DNA of 6,505 nucleotides from an uncultured Caryophanales bacterium (GCA_947168625.1 CAMVMQ010000048.1:1-6505); one strand, 5' to 3'. Shown: positions 1 to 6,435, numbered from the stretch's first letter. Numbers and translations are program-made. Notes: generated by a model not told the origin, from the sequence alone.

Positions 1-13
1 TTGGAGGTGAATA

Positions 14-859
14 ATGTCAGTAATAACATACCTTCCAAATAAGCAAATAAGTGCTCATTTTAATTCTAGTGAGTTTAAATGTCCTCATTGCAAAGAAATA
101 AAAGTCTCTACTAAACTTGTAAGAAAATTAGAAGAATTATTTTCGAAAGTTCATGCAAGTAAATGTATAATTTCCTCTGGTTATAGATGTCCATATTATG
201 ACAAAAAACAAAATGGATTCTTAGGTAGACATAGTGAAGGACTAGCAGTAGACTGCATCTATTATGATATAGATGGCAAAGTAATACCTAGTAAAATTAT
301 ATGTTGCGTAGCTTATGATTTAGGATTTACTGGAATAGCTTATATTAATTATAGCCATACTCATTTAGATGTTCGTACAAATGGTACTTATTATGGTGAT
401 GAAACTAGAGGAAATTCTTCATATTGGACTGATCCATACAGTTACTTTCATATAACTAAAGAAGAAGTGGAAAAGTATACTGGTAAGAGTAATTATTTAT
501 ATCAAAGTCATGGCCTAAATAGAAAATGGTATCCTAATGTATCTTTTGATGAAAATGATTATGCAGGTGTATTTGGTGTTACCATGGATGGACTTTATAT
601 AGATAAATTAAAGTATTGCGTTAAAGTAAATAATAGATGGCTTCCTGAAGTAACAGGAAGAAGTGACTATGCTGGAATTTTAGGAAGAGCAATAACTGAT
701 GTAGCAGTATCAGGCAGTGTTAAATATAGAGTTCATAATAAAAATAAAAATTATTGGCTTCCATGGGTATATGGAAAAGACTATAATATAAATGATAGGA
801 AAAAAGGTTATGCAGGAAATGGTAGTATAATTGATGCAATAGAAATAAAGGAAATATAA
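14..859 (+). CDS. M15-family zinc peptidase with C-terminal repeats, endolysin-like
   Basis: Predicted peptidoglycan peptidase of the M15 (Peptidase_M15_3-like) family, which cleaves D-Ala or L-Ala peptide bonds in the wall stem peptide. Residues 15-25 hold the family's HF..SEF.C opening with a CPHC pair (23-26). SSGYRCP follows at 54-60. The zinc-site pattern is H73 and D80 in GRHSEGLAVD, then H117 in SHTHLDVR. Residues ~160-281 form three diverged repeats built on W-(L/Y)-P and DYAG/GYAG; I recall similar repeats on clostridial and gut Firmicute wall hydrolases but cannot name the domain. There is no signal peptide or membrane segment, so export would need a holin, lysis or a non-classical route. 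The start is set by GGAGGTG at 3-9. A terminator follows directly, so the gene is transcribed separately from tgt. A prophage remnant or domesticated lysin is possible. The peptidase class is fairly certain; the exact bond cut is not. Confidence 0.82.
   Translation: MSVITYLPNKQISAHFNSSEFKCPHCKEIKVSTKLVRKLEELFSKVHASKCIISSGYRCPYYDKKQNGFLGRHSEGLAVDCIYYDIDGKVIPSKIICCVAYDLGFTGIAYINYSHTHLDVRTNGTYYGDETRGNSSYWTDPYSYFHITKEEVEKYTGKSNYLYQSHGLNRKWYPNVSFDENDYAGVFGVTMDGLYIDKLKYCVKVNNRWLPEVTGRSDYAGILGRAITDVAVSGSVKYRVHNKNKNYWLPWVYGKDYNINDRKKGYAGNGSIIDAIEIKEI
494..856 (+). repeat. Three tandem W-P/YAG protein repeats in the M15 protein
   Basis: The C-terminal part of the M15 protein contains three diverged units of about 36-45 residues. 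Unit 1 has KWYPNV then DYAGVFG; unit 2 has RWLPEV then DYAGILG; unit 3 has YWLPWV then GYAGNG and ends in IDAIEI. Units 2 and 3 both open with KY(C/R)V. The repeated aromatic and glycine positions suggest a wall-binding module that places the catalytic domain on its substrate. Binding is inferred; the repeats are seen directly. Confidence 0.7.
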
Positions 860-862
860 TGT

Positions 863-893
863 AAAGTGGTAATTAATTATTGCCACTTTTTTC
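863..893 (+). terminator. Intrinsic terminator after the M15 gene
   Basis: AAAGTGGTAAT (863-873) pairs with ATTGCCACTTT (879-889): an 11-bp stem with one G-T wobble and a 5-base TAATT loop. It is followed by an unbroken T run (887-892) and further T-rich sequence. It starts four bases after the stop codon, so it should separate the M15 gene from tgt. Confidence 0.88.
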
Positions 894-908
894 TTTATTT
901 GTTAAAAT
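880..908 (+). promoter_or_regulatory. Predicted sigma-A promoter for tgt
   Basis: TTGCCA (880-885, 5 of 6 to TTGACA), a 17-base spacer and TAAAAT (903-908, 5 of 6 to TATAAT). The -35 box sits in the right arm of the preceding terminator hairpin. The expected start near 914-916 leaves a leader of only about 17-19 bases with the GGAGG ribosome binding site at 920-924. Such a short leader leaves no room for a preQ1 riboswitch in it. Prediction from consensus only. Confidence 0.5.
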
Positions 909-932
909 ATATATAGCTCGGAGGTTTGAAAG

Positions 933-2048
933 ATGAAAATTAAATATAACTTATTACATAATGAAAAGAATACCAAGGCTAGATTAGGTACTTTAGAAAC
1001 TAACTATGGCACGTTTGATACACCAATGTTTATGCCAGTAGGAACGCAAGCTACTGTTAAAACTTTAGATGTAGATGAAATAAAAGAGATAGGGTCTGGG
1101 ATAATACTATCCAATACATATCATTTATGGCTAAGACCAGGAGAAGACACAGTAGCAAAAGCAGGAGGACTTCATAAATTTATGAATTATGATGGACCAA
1201 TACTTACAGATTGCGGTGGTTTCCAAGTATTCAGTTTAGCTAAACCTAAAGATATTAGTGAAGAGGGAGTAGTATTTAAAAGTCACATTAATGGTGAAAG
1301 ATTATTCCTAACACCAGAAAAGAGCATTGAAATTCAAAATAAATTAGATAGTGATATTGCCATGAGTTTTGATGAATGCCCCCCTTATCCTGTAACTCAT
1401 GAATATATGAATAATTCTGTAGAGAGAACTCTAAGATGGGCTATTAGGGGGAAAAATGTATTTAATAATGAAAGACAAAGCTTGTTTGGTATCGTACAAG
1501 GCGGAGAATTTGAAGACCTAAGAAAGTGGTCTGCAGAAGAAACGGTTAAACTTGGTTTTGATGGTTATTCAATTGGTGGTACTTCAGTAGGAGAAGATAA
1601 ACCAACAATGATGAAAATGATTGAGTATGCTATTAAATATTTGCCAGAAGATAAACCAAGATATTTAATGGGAGTAGGAGAGCCAACTGATTTATTTGAA
1701 GGAGTAGAAAGAGGAGTAGACATGTTTGATTGTGTACTTCCAACTCGTCTTGCCAGACATGGCCATGCCTTTACTAAGTATGGAAAAATAAATTTAAGAA
1801 ATGCCAAATACAAAGAAGACTTCACTCCCGTAGATGAGAATTGTGATTGCAAATGTTGCAAAAATTATACTAAGGCGTATATAAGACATCTTTTAGTAGC
1901 AGATGAAACTCTAGGGCAAAGATTACTTTCTATCCATAATCTAAGATTCCTAATTAGAATTATGGAAGATATAAGAAAAGCAATTAAAGAAGATAAATTC
2001 TTAGAATTAAAAGAAGAATTTTATCATAATTATAAAAGTAACAAATAA
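933..2048 (+). CDS. tgt: tRNA-guanine(34) transglycosylase (TGT)
   Basis: Exchanges guanine 34 in the GUN anticodons of tRNA Asp, Asn, His and Tyr for a queuosine precursor (preQ1 in most bacteria), in the cytoplasm, usually as a homodimer on a TIM barrel. The 371-residue length is normal. Visible sites: D93 in TDCGGFQVFS; D147 and C149 in FDECPPYP; GIVQGG at 186-191; the base-pocket loop GGTSVGE at 215-221; YLMGVGEP at 244-251; the nucleophile D266 in FDCVLPTR; and the zinc set C304, C306, C309 and H335. GGAGG lies eight bases before the ATG. It precedes the LTA-synthase-like gene by 18 bases with no terminator, so the two are probably co-transcribed. The usual partners queA and yajC are not next to it. 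The pocket loop has Thr where Leu is common (GGLAVGE); C149 and V219 still fit the bacterial preQ1 type. Confidence 0.97.
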   Translation: MKIKYNLLHNEKNTKARLGTLETNYGTFDTPMFMPVGTQATVKTLDVDEIKEIGSGIILSNTYHLWLRPGEDTVAKAGGLHKFMNYDGPILTDCGGFQVFSLAKPKDISEEGVVFKSHINGERLFLTPEKSIEIQNKLDSDIAMSFDECPPYPVTHEYMNNSVERTLRWAIRGKNVFNNERQSLFGIVQGGEFEDLRKWSAEETVKLGFDGYSIGGTSVGEDKPTMMKMIEYAIKYLPEDKPRYLMGVGEPTDLFEGVERGVDMFDCVLPTRLARHGHAFTKYGKINLRNAKYKEDFTPVDENCDCKCCKNYTKAYIRHLLVADETLGQRLLSIHNLRFLIRIMEDIRKAIKEDKFLELKEEFYHNYKSNK

Positions 2049-2066
2049 AATAAAGAGAGTGATATT

Positions 2067-3956
2067 ATGAAAAAAATACTAAAGAATAATTTAATTAATA
2101 TTCTTTTTCTCATCTATGATGAACTTCTTTTTGCTTTAATGTTTCTTAATAATCTAAAGAAAGAAACATTAATAAGTTCTTTTATCTATATTTTATTTAT
2201 ATCTTTTATAATAACTTTATTTACTAGTTTATTTAATGAAAAAGCAAATCGAATTATTAATTATATCATTTATTTCTTGATATCTACTTGGTTTGCAGGA
2301 CAGTTCGTAATAAAAAATTTTATGGATACTTTCTTTTCTTTTTCAATGTTTACAATAGCGGAGCAAGTAACTTCCTTTATGAAAGAAGTATTTTTTGTCA
2401 TTTTTCAAAATCTATATGGAATTATACTATTCTTTATACCACTTCTTGTTTTTATTCTTTTTAATAAAAAATTTGACTTTAATACTAAGAAAATAAAGAA
2501 TAATTTACTTATCTATTTAGTATTAATACCTTTAAGTTTAGGTTGCTATTTAATGTATTTAAATACTAAGAAGAACGAAACATTAGGAGTATATGATTTA
2601 TACTATAATGTTAATAATCCTAATCTTGCTATTCAAAAACTTGGTGTATTATCTAGTGGTACTTTAGATGTATATCGCAGCATCTTTGGCTTTAATGATA
2701 AAATTGTTAAAGTGAATAAAGAGATTAATAAAAGTAATTCAACTTATGAAGATAATATTTTAAATATATCGTTAAAAGAAAATACTCCTACAGTTATTAA
2801 AGAGTATGTAGAAAACACTACTCCAAGTAAGAAGAACGAATATACTGGATATTTTAAAAACAAGAATCTTATCTTTGTAGTAGCGGAAAGTTATAGTGAA
2901 ATAGGAGTTAATAAAGATATAACTCCAACATTATATAAACTTATACATAGTGGCTTTGTCTTTGATAACTTTTATGTACCATATTATTTAAGTACAATAG
3001 GAGGGGAGTTTCAATCCCTTACTGGATTATATCCTGATTCATCTATCCTAAGTATATGGGAGGATGGTACTAATACATTTCCATATGGAATAGCCACTAA
3101 GTTTAAAGAAAATGGTTATAACACCTATGCTTTTCATAATCATTCAGGATATTTTCAAAATCGAAATAAGTATTTAAAATCACTTGGTTTTGATAACTTT
3201 AAAGCTTGTGAGATGGGACTAAATATAAACTGTGATGTTTGGCCCGAAAGTGATATTGAGATGATTGATGAAAGTATTAAAGATTATATAGATAGTGATA
3301 AACCATTTATGACTTATTATATGACTGTATCAGGACACTTAGAGTATACTTTTAATGACAATTATATTGCCAGTAAAAATAAATCATTAGTAGAAAATTT
3401 ACCTTTAAGCGAAAAAGCTATGGCATACACTTCTTCAATGATAGAATTAGATAAAGCTTTAGAACTATTAATAAATAAATTAGAAGAAAAAAAGAAACTA
3501 GATGATACCGTCATTATCTTACTAGCGGATCATTATCCTTATGGATTAGATATAGATGAGATAAATGAACTATCTAGTTATAAGAGAGATTCATTATTTG
3601 AAATTAATCACAATTCATTAATACTTTGGAATAGTAAAATGCCCGCGACTAAAATTGATAAAGTAGGTATGCCAATAGATGTTCTTCCTACTATCTATAA
3701 TTTATTTAATATCCCATATGATTCAAGGTTGTTTGCGGGTACTGATTTACTATCGGATAGTCCTGGATTAGTTATACTAAATAATCGTTCTTGGATTACA
3801 AATAATGGTAAATATAATAGTATTGATAATACTTTTACAGGAACTAATGGTAAGGAATATATTAATTATATAAATAATATTATTCAGAATAAGATATCTT
3901 ATAGTAAGACTATCTTTAATACTGATGGATATAAATATATTGAAGAAAATAGTTAA
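2067..3956 (+). CDS. LTA-synthase-family membrane phosphoglycerol transferase
   Basis: A polytopic membrane enzyme with an extracellular sulfatase-fold domain. In this family the domain moves glycerol-phosphate from phosphatidylglycerol onto lipoteichoic acid or a related glycolipid polymer. About five membrane segments are seen (near residues 11-29, 36-56, 64-84, 108-133 and 147-165), then a linker with Asn/Lys-rich stretches, then the catalytic domain from ~265. By eye against S. aureus LtaS, the metal and nucleophile residues are E274 (VVAESYSE), T310 (LSTIGGEF), D488 and H489 (LLADHYPYG). Substrate-site matches are H357, R366 (QNRNKYLKSLG) and H424 (SGH). The Trp two residues before that Arg in LtaS appears as Gln364 here. 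At 629 residues it is close to LtaS (about 646). The ribosome binding site is a modest AGAGAGTGA. It is probably read through from tgt and ends at a hairpin. Family is sure; true LtaS versus a primase or another transferase cannot be decided. Confidence 0.88.
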   Translation: MKKILKNNLINILFLIYDELLFALMFLNNLKKETLISSFIYILFISFIITLFTSLFNEKANRIINYIIYFLISTWFAGQFVIKNFMDTFFSFSMFTIAEQVTSFMKEVFFVIFQNLYGIILFFIPLLVFILFNKKFDFNTKKIKNNLLIYLVLIPLSLGCYLMYLNTKKNETLGVYDLYYNVNNPNLAIQKLGVLSSGTLDVYRSIFGFNDKIVKVNKEINKSNSTYEDNILNISLKENTPTVIKEYVENTTPSKKNEYTGYFKNKNLIFVVAESYSEIGVNKDITPTLYKLIHSGFVFDNFYVPYYLSTIGGEFQSLTGLYPDSSILSIWEDGTNTFPYGIATKFKENGYNTYAFHNHSGYFQNRNKYLKSLGFDNFKACEMGLNINCDVWPESDIEMIDESIKDYIDSDKPFMTYYMTVSGHLEYTFNDNYIASKNKSLVENLPLSEKAMAYTSSMIELDKALELLINKLEEKKKLDDTVIILLADHYPYGLDIDEINELSSYKRDSLFEINHNSLILWNSKMPATKIDKVGMPIDVLPTIYNLFNIPYDSRLFAGTDLLSDSPGLVILNNRSWITNNGKYNSIDNTFTGTNGKEYINYINNIIQNKISYSKTIFNTDGYKYIEENS

Positions 3957-4004
3957 ATATTTTCTTTTTTTAAAAATTATAATATATTAATCAATATAAA
4001 AAAC

Positions 4005-4033
4005 AAGATAGCAAGTAACAATTGCTATCTTTT
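4005..4033. terminator. Bidirectional terminator between converging genes
   Basis: AAGATAGCAA (4005-4014) pairs perfectly over 10 bp with TTGCTATCTT (4022-4031), with a 7-base loop. On the plus strand TTTT (4030-4033) follows. On the minus strand the arm is followed by TTG and then six T (complement of 3998-4003), a better T run. It therefore ends the minus-strand small gene, whose stop overlaps the T run, and probably also the tgt-LTA-synthase transcript 48 bases past its stop. Confidence 0.8.
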
Positions 4034-4325
4034 ATAGCATATAAATAGAGTCATCATCTTCTTTAGAATTACTATATCTATTTATTTTATTTTCCAAATT
4101 ATTTACTCTAGTTTCTAATTCATTTAGTCTATTATTTATATCATTAAAGGGATTATTCTCTATATAACTATTATTATAACCACTATTATAGTTACTACTA
4201 TTCATATAAGGATTTTGCATTTGCAAAAGACTACCTGGAGGGCCCTGATAACCATAATTAGCAAAAGAACTATTTCCAGGGACTCCATTATAATAACCCC
4301 CATACATCATATCTCTTTCTTTCAT
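4032..4325 (-). CDS. Small Tyr/Asn/Gly-rich protein with C-terminal coiled coil, function unknown
   Basis: I do not recognise a family. The 97-residue product has two parts. Residues 7-60 are low-complexity, rich in Tyr, Asn, Gly, Ser and Pro (MYGGYYNG, NSGYNNSY). Residues 62-84 show a heptad pattern (INNRLNELETRVNNLENKI) expected to form a short coiled coil, followed by an acidic tail. There is no signal peptide or membrane segment. The gene is likely real: it has AAGGTGG four bases before the ATG, a strong terminator right after its stop, and clean convergent and divergent placement. The second Met at residue 6 lacks a well-spaced ribosome binding site. The composition resembles spore-coat or surface-associated small proteins of Firmicutes, but that is only a resemblance. 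A self-assembling or scaffold role is a guess from the coiled coil. Confidence 0.7.
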   Translation of the reverse strand: MKERDMMYGGYYNGVPGNSSFANYGYQGPPGSLLQMQNPYMNSSNYNSGYNNSYIENNPFNDINNRLNELETRVNNLENKINRYSNSKEDDDSIYML

Positions 4326-4368
4326 ATATCCACCTTCTTATGTTATAGTATATGTAAAGATTTTATAT

Positions 4369-4397
4369 TTGTTATAATGTTATTTATATGTTATAAT
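4369..4397 (+). promoter_or_regulatory. Predicted promoter for the DUF1287-trmB-rnc operon
   Basis: TTGTTA (4369-4374, 4 of 6), a 17-base spacer and a perfect TATAAT (4392-4397) preceded by TG-T, an extended -10. A start near 4404 leaves a short leader with AAAAGGAAG (4406-4414) before the ATG at 4422. A second TGTTATAAT (4370-4378) could be a separate extended -10 but has no good -35. The region also has to hold the minus-strand gene's promoter, for which I see only weak candidates such as TATACT (4352-4347). Confidence 0.6.
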
Positions 4398-4421
4398 ACT
4401 TTAAGAAAAGGAAGAAATTAG

Positions 4422-5066
4422 ATGATTAAAAGAATATTACTAGCAGTTATTTCATTATCGATTATATTATTAGTGGTACTCCTTTATGTATTTAATATTA
4501 TTCCTCATAAAAAATATTATAATAGTGATTTTGATATTGATACTTATAAAAGTACTACTGATAAAGATGGTGATGGTATTGATGATCAAAGTGATATTTT
4601 AGAAAATGCAAAAAAGTATGTTAGTAGTAAACCCAAATATAAAAGTAAGTATTACAGTAATGGATATTCTGATGATGAATATGGAGTATGCACTGATGTA
4701 GTAGTTAATGCATTATTAAATTCTGGATATGATTTAATGAATTTAGTTAATAATGATATCCTTAATAATAAGGATGAATATAATATAGAAAAAGCCGATA
4801 TTAATATTGATTTTCGAAGAGTTCAGAACTTAAAGGTATTTTTTAAAAGAAATGCAATAATGTTAACTACTGATATTCATGATATAGCCTCTTGGCAAGG
4901 AGGAGATATCGTTATATTTAATAAACATATTGGTATAGTATCAGATATCAGAAATAAGAAGGGTATTCCCTTTATAATTCATCATGCCAACCATTATCAA
5001 GTACGATATGAAGAAGATATATTAGAATATTATGGTAAAGTAGTGGGTCACTACCGCATAAGTTAA
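4422..5066 (+). CDS. Membrane-anchored DUF1287 (NlpC/P60-like) protein with calcium-type motif
   Basis: An envelope protein with one N-terminal membrane anchor or uncleaved signal (residues ~4-26), facing outside. Residues 47-55 (DKDGDGIDD) match the Dx-Dx-DG-xx-D calcium loop of thrombospondin type-3 and dockerin-like repeats. From ~60 to the end it matches DUF1287: C90 in YGVCTDVVVNAL, the INIDFRRVQNL block at ~127-137, the GGDIVIF...HIGIVS block with H169, the IIHHAN block (H187, H188) and the closing GHYRIS. DUF1287 is related to NlpC/P60 cysteine hydrolases, so C90 and H169 are the likely catalytic pair; the true substrate is not established for the family and peptidoglycan or a lipid amide are guesses. 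It is first in an operon, and the trmB ribosome binding site overlaps its stop codon. The start is set by AAAAGGAAG and a good promoter. Confidence 0.85.
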   Translation: MIKRILLAVISLSIILLVVLLYVFNIIPHKKYYNSDFDIDTYKSTTDKDGDGIDDQSDILENAKKYVSSKPKYKSKYYSNGYSDDEYGVCTDVVVNALLNSGYDLMNLVNNDILNNKDEYNIEKADINIDFRRVQNLKVFFKRNAIMLTTDIHDIASWQGGDIVIFNKHIGIVSDIRNKKGIPFIIHHANHYQVRYEEDILEYYGKVVGHYRIS

Positions 5067-5078
5067 AGGAGACTAATT

Positions 5079-5711
5079 ATGAGACTTAAGAATATTAAAG
5101 GAGCCAGTGACAAAATAAAACTCGGAAAATATTATATTGATAATCCAAATATTTATAAAGGCGCTTGGAATAAGTTATTTAAAAATAATAATCCTATCTA
5201 TATTGAAATAGGTATGGGTAAGGGGAAGTTTATTACTGAACATGCACTAAATAATCCTAATATTAATTATATTGGAATTGAAATGTATGATTCAGTAATA
5301 TTAAGAGCAATTGAAAGAACTAATGAGTTAGAACTAAATAATTTATATCTAATTAGAATGGATGCTCGTCTAATTGAGAATATCTTTGATAAGGAAGTTA
5401 ATTTAATATATTTAAACTTTTCTGACCCTTGGCCAAAAGAAAGACATGCCAAAAGAAGACTTACTTCACCCAGATTCTTAGATAGATATGATAATATATT
5501 TAAGGATGAAGAAGTAATTATTATGAAGACTGATAATGATTCATTATTTGAGTATTCCATGGATACTTTAATGGAACATGGATATATCTTATCTAATGTT
5601 ACGAGAGATTTACATAAAGATAAAGAGGGTATTATTACTACTGAATATGAAGATAAGTTTGTAAATAAAGGAAAGAATATTAATTATTTAGAAGCAAGGA
5701 GGAAGAGATAA
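5079..5711 (+). CDS. trmB: tRNA (guanine(46)-N7)-methyltransferase
   Basis: Transfers a methyl group from S-adenosylmethionine to N7 of G46 in the tRNA variable loop. Rossmann-type signals: IEIGMGKGKF (42-51, SAM loop) and GIEMYDSVILRA (66-77, acidic end of strand 2). The family signature NFSDPWPKERHAKRR (113-127) carries the tRNA and catalytic residues, followed by KTDN (150-153) and TEYEDKF (188-194). The 210-residue length is normal for the family. AAAGGAG (5065-5071) starts within the upstream stop codon, seven bases before the ATG. It overlaps rnc by one base (TAATG), so translation of the two is probably coupled. No missing key residue was seen. Confidence 0.96.
   Translation: MRLKNIKGASDKIKLGKYYIDNPNIYKGAWNKLFKNNNPIYIEIGMGKGKFITEHALNNPNINYIGIEMYDSVILRAIERTNELELNNLYLIRMDARLIENIFDKEVNLIYLNFSDPWPKERHAKRRLTSPRFLDRYDNIFKDEEVIIMKTDNDSLFEYSMDTLMEHGYILSNVTRDLHKDKEGIITTEYEDKFVNKGKNINYLEARRKR
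5696..5702 (+). promoter_or_regulatory. rnc ribosome binding site inside the trmB 3' end
   Basis: A perfect AAGGAGG lies in the last codons of trmB (encoding the Ala-Arg-Arg-Lys-Arg tail), eight bases before the rnc ATG at 5711. With the TAATG stop-start overlap it fixes the rnc start and supports coupled translation. Confidence 0.85.
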
Positions 5712-6355
5712 TGAAGGTGTTTAAGAAACTAGATATTAATCCTACTAATATGAATTTATATACAGCCGCAGTTACTCATTCATCATTTACTAATGAAAAT
5801 CCTAGTTATCCTGATTATGAAAGATTAGAGTTTCTAGGTGATGCTGTATTAGAAGTTATTATTAGTGAATATTTATATAAAGAAAAGCATTTAGAAGAAG
5901 GCGTAATGACCAGAATGCGTGCTTCTTATGTTTGCGAAGAAGCCTGCGCTACCTATACAAAAGCACTAGGATTAGATGCCGATATTAAAGTCGGTAGTGG
6001 TGAAGAAATAAATGAAACTATTATGGCAGATGTTTTTGAAGCTTTTACAGCCGCTATATACTTAGATAGAGGATTTGATTTTGTTAAAGAGTTTATCCTT
6101 AATATTATAGTTCCATATATTGAAAAAGAAGTAGATTTTCTACATGATTATAAATCAACATTACAAGAATTAGTACAAACTGAAAAAAAGTCTGTAATAT
6201 ATGAAATAATTGAAGAAAGTGGGCCATCACATAATAAAACTTTTACTTCTATTGTTAAAGTAGATGGTATTATAATGGGCAAAGGAACAGGAAGCAGCAA
6301 GAAATCTTCTGAACAGGAAGCAGCAAAAGATGCACTTAGTAAAAGGGCAAAATAG
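5711..6355 (+). CDS. rnc: Ribonuclease III
   Basis: A double-strand-specific endoribonuclease that processes rRNA precursors and cuts structured mRNAs, acting as a homodimer with magnesium. The catalytic domain (residues ~1-145) holds the signature YERLEFLGDAVLE (36-48) with E37, E40 and D44, then EEG at 62-64, and D107 with E110 in MADVFEAFTAAIYLDRG. The double-stranded RNA binding domain (~146-212) opens with DYKSTLQELVQ and ends with KKSSEQEAAKDALSK. It is 214 residues, slightly short next to E. coli (226) or B. subtilis (249), but both domains look complete. It shares an operon with trmB and the DUF1287 gene. The smc and ftsY genes that follow rnc in B. subtilis are absent; rpmG follows instead. 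I see no clear terminator after it, so some read-through into rpmG is likely. Confidence 0.97.
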   Translation: MKVFKKLDINPTNMNLYTAAVTHSSFTNENPSYPDYERLEFLGDAVLEVIISEYLYKEKHLEEGVMTRMRASYVCEEACATYTKALGLDADIKVGSGEEINETIMADVFEAFTAAIYLDRGFDFVKEFILNIIVPYIEKEVDFLHDYKSTLQELVQTEKKSVIYEIIEESGPSHNKTFTSIVKVDGIIMGKGTGSSKKSSEQEAAKDALSKRAK

Positions 6356-6376
6356 GCTAAAATATTGAAAAAATAG

Positions 6377-6404
6377 TTGTAAATAATAAAAAATATGATA
6401 TAAT
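6377..6404 (+). promoter_or_regulatory. Predicted promoter for rpmG
   Basis: TTGTAA (6377-6382, 4 of 6), a 16-base spacer and a perfect TATAAT (6399-6404) preceded by TG-A, an extended -10. The expected start is near 6411, giving a leader of about 25 bases that holds the AGGAGG (6423-6428) of rpmG. Apart from this promoter the 80-base gap between rnc and rpmG shows no hairpin. Confidence 0.6.
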
Positions 6405-6435
6405 TATAAAGACGTGAGGAAGAGGAGGAATAATA

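Noticed and set aside
895..932. preQ1 riboswitch upstream of tgt
   Set aside because: The space between the terminator and the ATG is under 40 bases and is taken up by a promoter and ribosome binding site; no pseudoknot pattern is visible.
1565..1861. Minus-strand open frame of 98 codons inside tgt
   Set aside because: It lies wholly within the conserved tgt coding region and its translation shows no recognisable motif; a shadow frame.
3957..4004. A separate terminator right after the LTA-synthase-like gene
   Set aside because: The T run at 3965-3971 has no GC-containing hairpin before it; AT-only pairings there are too weak to call.
4215..4421. Plus-strand open frame of 68 codons ending at the base before the DUF1287 start
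   Set aside because: It overlaps the better-supported minus-strand gene and the promoter region, has no ribosome binding site, and looks like translated complement of low-complexity DNA.
5267..5560. Minus-strand open frame of 97 codons inside trmB
   Set aside because: It is antisense to the SAM-binding and PWPK signature region, with no ribosome binding site or motif of its own; a shadow frame.
6356..6398. Terminator between rnc and rpmG
   Set aside because: No stem of useful length is seen; the sequence is A-rich and better explained as spacer and promoter.
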